In this document: positions 31,093-42,839 of the stretch, one piece after another
How the letters are laid out: every line of letters begins with the position of its first letter
Position numbering within the stretch: position 1 is the first letter of the stretch
NCBI RefSeq assembly: GCF_040869045.1
Contig: NC_090319.1
Coordinates: 373,255,601 to 373,319,600 of the forward strand
From: Eurosta solidaginis
Taxonomy: Eukaryota > Arthropoda > Insecta > Diptera > Tephritidae
Reading direction: 5' to 3'
DNA: 64,000 nt
The notes under the pieces: generated by a model
Told to the model about the DNA's origin: nothing
The model's database searches: none
What the model saw: the letters and a program-made list of their open reading frames with translations, nothing else
Made by a program: the position numbers and the translations under genes

Positions 31093-31427
31093 CAGGTTCT
31101 AAAATAAAAAAAAATAAAAAAAATTTACTCAAATAAAATAAAATAAAATGAATTAAAAAAAATAAAAAAAGATAAAATTAAAATGATATAAGATATATAA
31201 AAATAAAATAAAATAAACTAAAATATATTAAAATAAAACGAAACAAAATAAAAATGAATTCAAATTAAATATATTAAAATAGAAAAAATCTAATATAATA
31301 AAATCAAATAAAACAAAACAAATGAAATTAAATAAAATAAAATGAAAAAACATACAATAAAACAAAATAATAAAAAGTTTAATTAAATAAAGTAAATGAA
31401 ATGAAATAGAACACAAACAAATTAGAT
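31093..31427 (-). repeat. AAAATA/AAAAT pentamer-type array
   Basis: About 335 bp of AATAAAATAAAATAAA-like units with many one-base variants, preceded by TTGTTGTTGTTGCTTG. Minus-strand frames over it (Phe/Leu/Ile/Tyr only) are not genes. Confidence 0.75.
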
Positions 31428-31437
31428 TCAATTGCAT

Positions 31438-31690
31438 TGGAGTGTTGTGAAAAAGTTATCGATTTGTTATCAAAAGGATATCAATTTGCTACCGGAAACT
31501 TACAAATTTTTTATAGGCGTGTTACCAATTTGTTATTTGGGTCTTAACGAAAAGTTAACGATTTTGTTATCAAAATGTATGCATTTGCCCGAAACTGTTC
31601 GTATCTGTTGTGGTTTAACTTCAACCCCTGGACGAGCTCTAGTTAACTTAAAATTATTTGTTTCCTGGACGTGCACCTGCATGTTTACAC
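31438..31690 (+). repeat. Repeat family E, copy 4
   Basis: A short array part (AGTTATCGATTTGTTATCAA) is followed by the conserved end: CTTCAACCCCTGGACGAGCT, CTAGTTAACTT and GACGTGCACCTGCATGTTTA, matching 1490-1565. Confidence 0.7.
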
Positions 31691-32654
31691 ATTGACTTTA
31701 TTTTTTTTTTTTTTTATATGCGAAAGTTCTTATAACTTTGAGAGAAATGAAGGCAAATCTTCCTTAAGAAAAGCAAATCTTCCTTAAGAAAAACTCTTGT
31801 TATGCTTATATTGGGCATTCAGGCGTCTACTGCCCAAAAACTTAGCTACAAAACTTAAGTAAATACAAACATATATGCAATTCATAAGTAAAAACGAATG
31901 TCCATACAAATACGTCGACATATCGATTGGAAAAATACAGCTGAGTATTCGCGAAATTCAACTTTCGATAACGCACTTTCCAAATAATTCCCAACTGTAC
32001 ATTACAATAAACAAATATACATACATTCGTACAAAAATATTTCTTTTTTTAAGTATATGCATATGCCATATTGTGCACTTCATTCACCATTTTCTAGCGT
32101 TTTGTTCGCTGGCGCCATTCATTCAAAAGCAGCAAGCGGTCCATTGTAACCAGAAGCCCGTTTTGTCAGTTTAGCGTTTCTTTGGAATCAGTTGCCAGCG
32201 CAGTTTATGCACCACCATTAACGAATATTTACCAAGTGTGCGAGAAGTGCGAAAGTGATATAGCCAATGATAGGAGTAACAACTTCAACATAAGCGGCTG
32301 ATATGAAATTGAAAGTTGAACGCTAGAAAATTAAGTTGAGATAAAAAAATAAACAAATTAATTAAACAAATTTTGTAAACTGAATTAAAGTGAAAAATGA
32401 AGAAATTGTCTGCGTATGCCTCGGGAGTCTGCAGATCCTGATGAAATACTGCAAATGGAATTAGAGTAATTAAAAACAACTGAAAACGTACACCAAATAC
32501 CTAGAAGCGAGAGTGTTGACAGCAAAGCTTGTCTTTAAATTTTTTTTTTATATATCGTAAGCTGGGCGCTCTGTTTCTTAAAGAAATCAACATACCTGTT
32601 GGGTGTAAGTAGCGATTACCTTAGATATCTTTGGCTACTCTGTGAGGAAAATCA
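31691..32654. other. Unassigned DNA; possible promoter/leader-like stretch
   Basis: Around 32164-32200 two initiator-like TCAGTT elements occur in less AT-rich sequence. They are followed by GTGCGAGAAGTGCGAAAGTG, a composition typical of fly 5' leaders, but there is no downstream exon I can read before the RT relic at 32655. The 99-residue frame 31875-32174 has no motif. Reported only as context. Confidence 0.25.
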
Positions 32655-32965
32655 ATAATTTTCTGTGTCGCATTTGCAGATGACGTGGCTGTTGCTATAA
32701 AAATGAAGAACTGTGCTCTGATAGCCTATTAAAAAATAGTGGCTGATCACGCTCAAGGAAAGATGTATTCCACTCCATAATTAATATGACAGTTGGCGAC
32801 AAACAAGCAAGAATTTACGACCACCTCATACTTTGGGTGAGGCTAGATAGCAGCCCTCTGCTCAGACCACGTTCGAGGTGCTTTCGAGAAGACTGTGCTC
32901 ACTACAGCCAATCTGTGTGGATTATTGGCAAGCATAGACGGGACATAGCAAAATACTTTTTCGTT
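32655..32965 (+). pseudogene. Reverse transcriptase relic (palm), plus strand
   Basis: One frame gives AFADDVAVAIKMKN, a classic LINE RT catalytic box with both Asp intact. After a stop and frame shifts, VTVGDKQARIYDHLI and VRLDSSPLLR/LSRRLCSLQP correspond to the 'YLGV-LD' and thumb segments. It is broken by stops. The long AAAAT array starts about 20 bp further on. Confidence 0.7.
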
Positions 32966-32984
32966 TGGGCTACGAATATAAAAG

Positions 32985-33735
32985 TAAAACAAAATAAAAT
33001 AAAATAAAATGATAAATAAATTGAATAAAGTAAAATAAAATAAATTCTAATAATAAAAACAAAGTAAAATAAAATAATATAAAACAAAACAAAATAAAAT
33101 AAGGTAAAATAAAATAAAATAAAATAAAATAAAATAAAGTAAAATGAAATGAAATAAAATAAAATAAAACAAAATTTTAATAAAATAAAACAAAGTAAAA
33201 TAAAATAAGGTAAAATAAAGTAAAATGAAATAAAATAAAATAAAATAAAATAAACTAAATCGAAATAAAATAAAATAAAATTAAATAAATCAAAATAAAT
33301 AAAATAAAATAAAATAAAATACAATAAAATAAAATAAAATAAATTGAAATAAGATAAAATAAAACTGAATTAAATAAACCAAAATAAATAAAATAAAATA
33401 AAATTTAATAAAATGAAATAAAATAAAATAAAATAAATTTTAATAAAATAAAACAAAGTAAAATAAAATAATATAAAACAAAACAAAATAAAATAAGGTA
33501 AAATAAAATAAAATAAAATAAAGTAAAATGAAATGAAATAAAATAAAATAAAACAAAATTTTAATAAAATAAAACAAAGTAAAATAAAATAAGGTAAAAT
33601 AAAATAAAATAAGATAAAATAAAACAAAGTAAAATGAAATAAAATAAAAAATAAAATAAAATAAAATAAAATAAAAAATAAAATAAAATGAAATGAAATA
33701 AAAAAAAATTAAATAAAATTATGTAAATTAAAATA
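32985..33735 (-). repeat. AAAAT pentamer array, 750 bp, with internal duplication
   Basis: Units AAAAT with variants. A stretch of about 140 bp at 33061-33200 (AATAATATAAAACAAAACAA ... CAAAATTTTAATAAAATAAA) recurs almost unchanged at 33455-33600, an offset of about 394 bp, so the array grew partly by block duplication. The minus-strand 140- and 85-residue frames are Phe/Ile/Leu/Tyr repeats forced by the pentamer. Confidence 0.8.
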
Positions 33736-34639
33736 TAGTGAGAGAAATTAGCAACCAAAATAATTTAGCTTGTTTAATTAGTCTCGGCAAAATTTTGCAA
33801 TTACCAATCTTTAAACTTCTTGAACAGAAATATTTAATTTATGACCATCGATTGATCGACTCTTAACCTAAAAAGGGCACAGCCATTTTAAATTTTGTAA
33901 GTGAAAGTTACAAAATATGTTAATATCGAAAAATATAGTTTGCATCAATAAAAACAGCAACAAGTGATAATTTATTTACTTGCCTTTGTGTGGCTGATTG
34001 GACGATACTAAAATTTCATCAAAAGTTACATGAATAAAATATGGGCAACATAATTTTTGCTTTCCAAAAATATGACCAAAAATGTAATTATGTATATTTC
34101 AAGATGCGGCTGGACGGCATTTTCCGCTTTTTTGCAAAAACTTGAATAAGTAGTACGGCAGCTAATAAAACCTCTTAAAGAAATTTGAGTCTAGCACAGT
34201 GGATAAAATTACCAAAATAAGTATGCAAAGAACAACATTTAACAAATCAAATTTATTTAAAATATTCAAATTATTGACATTCAAAATAAAGACAAACTTA
34301 CGGTTTCTTAAAATAAACAAGGTGCAAAGTAAGCTAAGTAAATTTGGTTTATTTATGAAGTGTTTATTATTTACAACAATAATCTTATGTTATGAAAAAA
34401 ATCTTTAATTGGTAAGTTTGGATGTCTGGATGTCCAGTTGTTTGGCTTCACGCCAGAGCTGCATCAATGTATGAAATTTTATATAAAGATGGAAAAAAGC
34501 ATGGCTCGGTATATATAAAAATTTGAAAAATTGGGTCCAAAAGGCCCAATTTTTTTTAACCTTTATTACTCAAAGTAAATTGAGTTTGAACAAGGATATG
34601 GGGGAAACTGTATATCTAAAACTCACAGGGGCTCCCGCT
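33736..34639. other. Unassigned AT-rich DNA
   Basis: No gene seen. A hairpin AAAAATTGGG/CCCAATTTTT (34526-34535 with 34545-34554) followed by a T-run is present. The 69-residue frame 34199-34408 is Lys/Phe-rich and unassigned. Confidence 0.35.
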
Positions 34640-34870
34640 GTTCGACTAGTTTTGTAATGATGTTTTCCGGGACTTATTTGAAAGGTGGTTGCAGCTCGAT
34701 CACTGAGGCTTCGTAAGATGGTCTATGGGCTCTTTTACCTAGGGCATTCCGAAATTCTTACCAACCCTAACTTCAGCCTAGACAAGACATACTATTTTGT
34801 GCTTCATTTCCTTCGGCACATTCAGCTTCCTTGACAGCCTTCTGTCTAGAACGATTCCTAGAATATTGTA
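34640..34870 (-). pseudogene. Reverse transcriptase thumb relic, minus strand
   Basis: Minus-strand frame near 34860-34780 reads NILGIVLDRRLSRKLNVPKE, matching the 'YLGI-LD--L-W' segment after the RT palm in Jockey/R1-type elements. Beyond it come stops and frame changes. No catalytic box is visible. Confidence 0.55.
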
Positions 34871-36264
34871 CAAGGTTTCCACAAGAGGTAGCAATTTTGG
34901 AAGTTTAGACCCCCTTTTTTTATGAAAGAAAAACTTTTATAGGGTTGGTAGTTTCTAAAATTTGATAAAATTTTTTAAATAAGTTATATCAGTGAAAGCA
35001 AAAACATTTTTATTGGAGAGATTTTTTGGTATACAGTATGCCGAGGAGATGCAATTTGGGGGAAAATTGCATTGCTAAAGTTGCTCCAGGACCACCGTCC
35101 AATTATTTATTATGTTATATTTAGCAACCTTGTATTTTATTAAAAAAAAAGAGACAGGAACTCCAAGCTTATTACAACCATTTGTCCCACTGTGTATGCA
35201 ATGGCTTTTGCGTCACGCAATGCGTTGGTTTATAACCGAACGGTTGCTTGTTTTTTCTGTACGTTTGGCCTACTGCATGTGACTTCCAACAAAAAAAATG
35301 AAACATAAAAAAATATACAAATCTCAAGTGAATAAATGCTGCAAGGAGTATAGCGTCTGTAATTTATCAACAATTGGATATGATGATGTGCAGATGAGTG
35401 TCTCGAGCTTTTTGCTTTCACCTTCTTGCAACATGTTGAAGCTCGCTTATTTGGTACACTCCCCTGTGCTAATGCATTAACGACATGCATACAAAAATGC
35501 ATATATGTATGTGAGTAAGTTTATTCAAAAGTGCACGTGAAATTTACGTGATAAAGAATGCAAACAATTTTCTTCGTAAAACAAAAACTTTATATACGCA
35601 GAAAGAATAATAAATTTTGTGTTTTACTTAGTGCAAATGCAATTGCAACCAATTTAACAAGAACCTGAAAGAGCTTTGAACTTTGCAAAATTTATGTGCT
35701 TACTCATGCCAAGTCGAGGTAAAATGCAAATTTCAAACAAATAAGTACTTACTTCTCTAGAATAGAAAAAACACTAAAAATGCATATGAAAATATGTAAA
35801 TGCTTCCATTCAGTTTGCAGTAATAACAATTTTCCATTTTTCATTTGTCGTAAATTGTCGAGAGCGTGACTTTTAACTTCCTGAACTTTAGCGTTCTATT
35901 ATAAAGTTGCAGAGAGTTTAAAAAAAGAAAAAAATTAGACCAAAACTTGCGCTGAACCGCCACGTTCACGATGACATGAAAACAAATTAATGATATCTGC
36001 CATCAATGTTGCGCGAACACTTTTTCTAAATATAAATTTCTAAATACGTGCAACATATGTATATCTATACGCATAAAAGTAAATGACCACCATAGAGAGT
36101 GAATAATGAAAAAGTGAATTTATTTGTCAGTAGCACAAACTTAAATTAGTGACAGTCGGAAACTAAGAATATATGATGATTTATGAGATCACGCCAACAG
36201 ATAACCTTAATTAAAATGAAATTATTTGCAAATGGTGGCAAAACTAAATAAAATATTTATCTTT
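34871..36264. other. Unassigned AT-rich DNA
   Basis: About 1.4 kb with no gene, RNA or shared repeat that I recognise. Frames near 35230-35502 on both strands overlap each other and have no motif. Confidence 0.4.
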
Positions 36265-36445
36265 AGATTGTTGTTGTTGTATAATTAAAGACACTACCCG
36301 AAAGTATTGGTGAGTGTTGTCGATGTTGATAGTGATATAGATGCAATACGTTAAGGTAACAAGCGCCATTAAAGTATAAGCCCAACCATCTTGAGAACAA
36401 TTTAATTTGACCACGTTAAACCTTCTAGGCCAACACCTCCTAGTC
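36265..36445 (-). mobile_element. Repeat family D, third copy
   Basis: TTGTTGTTGTTGTATAATTA, AAGACACTACCCGAAAGTAT and AAACCTTCTAGGCCAACACC follow the same order as at 21960-22135. The terminal hairpin is partly mismatched. The upstream (5') part is missing. Confidence 0.65.
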
Positions 36446-36814
36446 AGTGGCGTAGATAGCTTTTTGTGAAGGGGGGAATTTAATTTGACAATTTTTTTTT
36501 CCTTTTAAGTTATTTTCATTGGTTCTTTTTTATAATCCTGAGAATCACTTATTATAAAAACAAACAAAAAATTGGGATACATTTTTTACTTGGGTGCCCG
36601 TAATATGTGAAAAAGTCTTTCAATAATTAAAGAAAGAAATCAAGTTTTCGGTATTTTTTCGATAACTTATCTATGACTTCATCAGCTGTGATTGCAATGT
36701 CATGTTTCAAGCGGTTCTACAACAAAAAATGAGGCTGAAATTAATTCTTCATTTTAGAATAAAATTAGATAGAATAGATCTTAAAGCAATTATAATTAAT
36801 TACTAATTTTTTTT
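36446..36814. other. Unassigned AT-rich DNA
   Basis: No feature recognised between repeat D and SINE-like S2. Confidence 0.35.
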
Positions 36815-37020
36815 GTTATATCGGCCTACTGATTTGTAAGATCGCGGGTTTGAGTCGAGCTCAAGGCCAAACAATAATTATTTTATCATTACTATAGTTA
36901 TGATAATTTTATTTCTTAACTGAAAAAATTATTAAATTATAATAGAAGAAAGAAAAAATTTAGACATCTTCCAATGCTCGTTGTATAGATCCATTTCGGG
37001 AACTGCTAAATTCCTTCATA
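36815..37020 (+). mobile_element. SINE-like family S2, single copy
   Basis: TATATCGGCCTACTGATTTG, GCGGGTTTGAGTCGAGC (box B-like) and GATCCATTTCGGGAACTGCT match one arm of the inverted dimer at 25510-25900. It ends AAATTCCTTCATAGG. Confidence 0.75.
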
Positions 37021-37170
37021 GGCAATGTTTAGGCGCCGCCGTATTTTGTGGAAAAGAAGCTAGTAAAATCAACAAATCATGTTAGATGCTTTCGAATCAG
37101 TAATTATGTAACATTGATCGCACTACGGTTATTTCAACCGAGTTTTTTGTCATATTAAAAAAAAAAAAAC

Positions 37171-37522
37171 TAAATGTAAGGCGCGATAACCTCCGAAGAG
37201 ATCTAAGGCCGAGCTTCTCTTCCAATTTGCGTCGTGCCCCTCTTGATTTTCCCTACAAATTGGCCGGACGGGACCTACCTGATTTTATGCCGACTCCAAA
37301 CGGCATCTGCAAGGCAGATGAGTTTTCACTGAGAGCTTTTCATGGCAGAAATACACCCGGAGCGCTTGCCAAACACTGCCGAGGGGCGACCCCGCTTAGA
37401 AAAATTGTCTTATAATTGAAAAAACTTGTTTCTAAAGTTTTAATGTTGCTTTGCTCGGGGCGTGAACCCATGATCTTCGGTGTGGATGGTGGAGCACGCT
37501 ACCATCACACCACGGTGGCCGC
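37171..37522 (-). mobile_element. tRNA-derived SINE family S1, full-length copy
   Basis: Nearly identical in layout to 22882-23233: tail TAAATGTAAGGCGCGATAAC, core palindrome GCATCTGCAAGGCAGATG, head CACCACGGTGGCCGC (minus-strand 5' end). The box B position is mutated compared with the 22.9-kb copy (GGGCGTGAACCCATGA on the plus strand). The T/A tail lies at 37157-37170. Confidence 0.9.
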
Positions 37523-37606
37523 AATATTATACAAATGCATCAACTAATTAAAAAAAAAAAAAACTTACGCTCACGGGGTTCACAATTTTGTGCCACTGTT
37601 ATTAAC

Positions 37607-37655
37607 TGCCTCCGTGGTTTGATGGTAGCGTGCTACGCTTGCCACGCCGAATATT
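37607..37655 (+). mobile_element. Orphan tRNA-like SINE head, plus strand
   Basis: GCCTCCGTGGTTTGATGGTA followed by GCGTGCTACGCTTGCC resembles the S1 head (CCACCGTGGTGTGATGGTAG) but lies on the opposite strand, 85 bp beyond S1. No box B or body follows. Confidence 0.45.
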
Positions 37656-37859
37656 CTCTGAATGATGCCTTGATTTGAGAGTTAAAACGGTTAATTCAGA
37701 ATCTACAGTTTGTGCGAAGTTGATTCAACAGCTATTACCGTTTGAATTAGCCCTTAATTCGGTTGATTTTACCAGTTTATTTCTTTCGGTATGAATTTTT
37801 TTGTAGATGCGAAAGATGATTTTGATTCGATGTGAAGAAAAGGTTGTTAACTCTTAATT

Positions 37860-38970
37860 GTGGAATTGTATTATGTATTAAACGTCGTCCCTCACAATAG
37901 AGTTTGCCGGTGGAGATCTATCATTGACCAGATCTTCACGACTCCTCTGATCCTGGAGAAGACTTATGATAAAATAATCGACACTCATCAACTTTTTGTC
38001 GACTTTAAAGCAGCACTTGACAAAGTGAAAAAAGTTGCTTGTATGCTGCTATGTCTGAATTTAAGTTACCTAAAAAGTTATTAAGGCTCTGTCAAATGAC
38101 GTTGAGCAGCCTGGTGGTGTTGTGTAAAGCTTGTAAAAGACATCTCCGAGCCATTCGAAACCAAACGTGGCTTTATACAAGGCGACTACTTTTCATGCGA
38201 TTTCTTTAACATAAGAAGATTATTCTTGCAGCAGAACTTAACCGTGATGGTACAATGTATAGCAAGAGCGCTGTGAGAACTCCGCAAAAGTGGGTCTTGC
38301 GGTACAAGAGGGCAAGACGAATACGTGCTGTCATTCGAGAATGAATCGCCGCATTGGCGCCCTGGTAGCTACGGCACTATTGATGGATATAAATTCTATA
38401 CTGTGAAGGTTTTTGTCCATTTGGGAGCCGGCATTAACACAAACAACAACATTGGCTTTGAAATCCAGGGAAGAATCACTATTGCCCATAAATGCTACTT
38501 TGGAATAGGTATGCAATTGAAAAGTGCAGTCCTCTCTCAGCAAAGGAAAATCATGCTCTACAAATCACTTATCGCACCCGTCCTGCTATATGGTGCAGAA
38601 GCATGGACCATAACAACATCAGATGAAGCGGCTCTGGGAGTGTTCGAGAGAAACGTTTTTTTTGTGGACCTCTACGTGTTGGCGATGGCGAGTACCGAAG
38701 AAGATTTAATGATGAGCTATACGAGCTTTACGCAGCCATCAAAACAGTCCAGACGAAAGACGACGCTCCGGATAAGAAATTGTTTCTATCGGAACCCGCT
38801 TATGGAAGCAGAGGAAGAGGGCGACCTCCACTCCGCTGGAAGAACCAGGTGGAAAACGATTTAGACTCCATTGGTGTGACCAATTGGCACCAGTTGGCAG
38901 AGCGAAGAAGCGACTGGCACGCCTTGTTGGACGGCCATAAACGTTTCAACGGTCAAATGTCAATTAAGTA
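37860..38970 (+). mobile_element. Family B non-LTR retrotransposon, 5'-truncated and frameshifted
   Basis: Plus-strand order: fingers (SIIDQIFTTPLILEKTYDK), palm start (THQLFVDFKAALDKVKK), an EPFETKRGFIQGDY segment in a shifted frame, then the open frame 38325-38864 with VFVHLGAGINTNNNIGFEIQ, RKIMLYKSLIAPVLLYGAEA and DEAALGVFERNV. Finally the frame 38780-38971 has SRGRGRPPLRWKNQVENDLD and NWHQLAERRSDWHALLDG. This is RT followed by the standard C-terminus of the group. The YADD box itself is not readable. It ends near ATTAAGTAAGTAAG, a short-repeat tail. Inactive. Confidence 0.85.
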
Positions 38971-38984
38971 AGTAAGAAAGGCGA

Positions 38985-39410
38985 TTGAAAAGTAAATTCC
39001 TTTTTCGATGAACAAAAATCACGGCCTACAAGTCGCTTATCATACATGTCCCCATGTATAGCTCGGAATCATGGACGGTGTCGAGAGAAGATGAGATGGC
39101 ACTTGGAGTGATCGTGAGCAAAGTTCTCCGGAACTGCTGTATGACCTTTATGCGTATATGATGACAGTGCAGAGGCTGGACGAAGACGTTCCGGCCAAGA
39201 AAGTATTTCAGTCGACACCGCACTTTGGAAGCATAGGAAGTGAAAGACCTCCACTGAGTTGTGAGGGGTAGATGCAAGAAGATTAAGCTCCCTTGGTGCC
39301 CCAAATTGGTGTCATTTATAACGAAACAGCGATGATTGCGTGATTTGTTACGAAACGGCAAAAATCATTTAGGCGGTAAAGCGCGCAATTAATGATGATG
39401 ATGATGGCAA
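38985..39410 (+). mobile_element. Second family B-like retrotransposon 3' end, directly after the first
   Basis: Frames give YSSESWTVSREDEMALGVIV, then LDEDVPAKKVFQSTPHFGS and RPPLS, closer to the copy at 20972-21290 than to the neighbour at 37860. It ends with GATGATGATGATGG (39394-39408), a trinucleotide tail. Two related elements of different subfamilies lie head to tail. Confidence 0.75.
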
Positions 39411-40380
39411 TACTCGCCGCTTTTCATTAACATTAATCAATTAGCTAAAGTTTAGGCGAAGTGAAATTATAGTATAATATCCACTCTTATTTTTCTATTT
39501 CTTGTGTTATTACAAAATAAGGCACGTTAAGGTTATGCAATAACGAGCATGTTAAATAAGCGCTTACATGCAAATAAAAATTTTCTCACATAACCACTTC
39601 CCAAGCATTTCTCTCAAAAGGTGATTAATACGGCTTGACTGCCCTTTATTGCTGATAAACCACACAACAACAACAACCACACTATTTATATCCCAAATTG
39701 AACAATTAACTGAACGATTAGTTAACATATTCCTTTGGGCAGTTCACTAATTATTTCCGCTGTTGAGATCAGCTTACTGCTAACGGCTTTAAACTTTATC
39801 GTTTTGTGTAATATGGTTTTTCATTTTTGTAGGTAAGTTGGTAATTGATAAAAAAACTTTTTTTATTTTGTTTAAAGTTATACGCCTCATTCGAGATGGC
39901 CGAACCAGATTTCACGTGTTTTTGTTATTTGCAGACATTTCATTTTCTTTTGCATTTTTGTGTGTAAATTACCATGAATAAAATTATGTATAAAAAAATT
40001 AAAAAACAAAAATTGAAAAAGGCAATAAAAACTTGTAATTTATGCACGAAGCGCGAAAGTGAAAGTTCTTTCTCACATCATCCACAAGTGGTTTGTCACA
40101 ACTTATTATAAATGTTGTTGTTGTAACTCTTTTTATGTGGTTTTCGGACGCTGCAATATAAGGTCCGTTCAATGATTAATAAAATTTCATCGTCTTTTGA
40201 GCTTTTAACACGCCACAGCACTTATTTCTGTTGCATAAGTCGGGAAGTTATGTATTGTGGCAATTAACCGCGTTGACCGCACCAGCTTCCCTTTTAATGC
40301 TACATTCGAAGTCAATATTGTTTTCATTCAGGTACACATTTGCTTGGTATTCATTGTATATTTTTATGTTTGTTAATATG
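39411..40380. other. Unassigned AT-rich DNA
   Basis: No gene or recognised repeat in about 1 kb. Confidence 0.4.
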
Positions 40381-41096
40381 TACATTAAGGCCCACTTGCA
40401 GAACGTGTGGATCAAGCAGCTGAGTCTTCTTAAAGGATATGTAAAACCACAACTACTCAGGCAGTTTGTCGAGGGATCCCGTCAAATTTACGGCGTATGC
40501 AAATGACGTTTCAGTTGTCATAAGTGGAAAAAGTCTTTCAACAATTTGCTATTTGACTGATCGGGCGCTTCGGGATATACGTACCTGGGCATCTTATCAC
40601 GGGTTGATCCCCCAACGCAGATAAGAAGAATATGTTCTTGTTTTTTTTTTTGGGGTATAATGTCAGAATGGATCAAGACTGAAGCTAGGAAGTGTGACCC
40701 TGCAGAAAAAACCTTCTACCATATATCCAGGAGTAATTCTTGATGTCTTTCTTACTTAACATCGCCCTATGAGATGACATGCTTTTGAATAGGTAAGGTC
40801 TTTTTAGTGAGAGCATATGTAGAAAGTGCGGGTTAGAGGAGGAAATGATCGATCACTTCTTGTGCTCGTTTCATGTGCTCACAAAGCTAAGACTCCAGCT
40901 ATTAGGATTGCCACAGCTACCAGATGATGAGCGAATAGCACATGTCCAAGAAAGCTTTTGATATTTACCAAGAGGGCGGATATACTTTATAACACAAAAT
41001 CAGTTTGGTCGTTGAGCAAACTTTAGGTAACCATATAGACCCATTCAATCTATATAAGGTCCTCACGGACCAGCCAGTTCAACCTAACCTAACCTC
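40381..41096 (+). mobile_element. Family A non-LTR retrotransposon, plus strand, internally deleted
   Basis: Frames show ELLRQF-like sequence, then FTAYANDVSVVISGKSL (RT catalytic box, YADD changed to YAND) and TDRALRDIRTWASYHGLIPN; then, after about 40770, directly the C-terminal part ESICRKCGLEEEMIDHFLCS and LRLQLLGLPQLPDD. The RNase H between them is gone. It ends TTCAACCTAACCTAACC (41080-41096). Confidence 0.8.
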
Positions 41097-41129
41097 TCAT
41101 GAGTGGTTAAACTGGCATTTTTTTTTCAA

Positions 41130-41850
41130 AAAATTGATATGCTATCAACAAACTGTTGTATTGTTGTCAAAAAGTTAGCCAAGAAATCTCGATTTGTTTT
41201 TAAAAAGTCATTGATATGATATTGAAAAGTTATAGATTTATTCGTGTTATCCATTGTTTGTTGAAAAACTATCATTACTTAATCAAAAGGTAATAAATTT
41301 TTTATAAAAAAGCATCCGATTTAATATCGAAAAGTTATCGACTTGTGTTTAAATAGTTATGTATATGATATCGAAAAGTTATAGATTTACTATCGTACAT
41401 TAATCGATTGTTTATCGACAAATTTTCAATATTTTATCAAAAGATTAGCGATTTGTTATTTACTGTTAAAAATGTGTTATCGAAAAGCTATCGAAAAATT
41501 ATTGGTTTCTTATTGGCGTTCTATAAATTGGTTATCAACGTGTTATCGATTTTTTAGCGACGACTCAATAGTTTGTAGTGAAACCGATACCAATAAAATT
41601 TAAATATAAAATGGATGACACATCTGCTACTCGTCGATAACAAGCCGATAAGAGACCAAAAGAGATAGATGATTTGGCGATAACTCGATGTTAATAGTAT
41701 GCTCGGATTATTGAAAAGTAAAACTATAATAAGTCGGCGTCGGATGCTACGGATAAGAAGTTCAGAGGCTTTTCTCAAAAAGCCCGACTTTATTTGTTTC
41801 TGGTAAAGTGATCTCTGTTGTTGTTTAACTTCAACCCCTAGGCGAGCTCT
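41130..41850 (+). repeat. Repeat family E, copy 5 (long array)
   Basis: Units such as TATCGAAAAGTTATAGATTT and GTTATCGACTTGTG repeat for about 650 bp. They are followed by TCTGGTAAAGTGATCTCTGT and CTTCAACCCCTAGGCGAGCT, the start of the conserved end, which is then cut short. Confidence 0.7.
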
Positions 41851-42839
41851 TGAAAGCGCTAGTTCCTCTCTTCTCTTTTTCGGTCTTACAATTTTTAGAT
41901 TCGTTTTGATGAAATGTATACTAATTAAAAAAAAAAGACAAGAAAAACGGGAGAGAAACTACCCCTAAATCTTCTTCAAGTTATATTGCGCCAAATTATT
42001 ATTACATACAAAAAAATTTTGGTGTAAAAACCGCACTTTGTGGTGTTTTTCTATATAAAAAAAAAACCAAAACAGTGTGAATTTCCTTTCCAAGAAGTCC
42101 TGAAAGAAAAACTATTCTAAAGAGAGAATGTAAATAGTGATAGAAATAAAAATAAAAAATTTTAATGTTGAAAGGCGGATCACGCAACCACTGCACTCAA
42201 TTTATTGTATGGTGCAACACAGGACCGCTCCGCATCGTACCAAACATAGCAATCTTCAGAGAAAGCCACCCTCCGTCATGCAATATGCTTGTTATGCGGT
42301 AAATATTTCACAGGCTTTCATCGCAAAAAAAGTTTTAATTTCGGATTAAAAAATAAAATAAAACATGGGCTTTGTTTATTTTCTTGTTCGATTGTTACGT
42401 ATTTTTGTATTATGTGCGTTGGGTTCCATAGTATCTACATACATACCAGAAAAAATGTAAGCTTTTTTCTCACCAAACTATTCCACATAATTATGCAGTC
42501 AAACTCGTTTTAGTGAAATTACATAAAATCTGCTAAAAATGCCACTTCAAAAGCAGCCCTTTGAAAAGCCGCCAATAAAATGTTTTGATGATTTCAATAA
42601 TGCTTGTTGATTGTATTAAAAGAGTAGCGAAAGTTAATTTCTGACCCAGCGCAACGCCCTGATCAAGGAAGCCGCAAAGTGGAAAGAGGAAGAAAGTTTT
42701 TTTGGTATCGATTAGTTTCGTATTTGTATCAGGGGTAGGCTGCTGGAGCTTTGCTTTAAGGCCACTCTGATTTACTTAGTTGCAAAAAAAAAACAAATGG
42801 TTCGCACGTTATCGATATACATATACGATAATATATAAA
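41851..42839. other. Unassigned AT-rich DNA
   Basis: No supportable gene; small overlapping frames at 42002-42513 lack motifs. Confidence 0.4.

Noticed and set aside
32902..33758. Minus-strand frames of 140, 85 and 65 residues
   Set aside because: Phe/Ile/Leu/Tyr repeats dictated by the AAAAT array.
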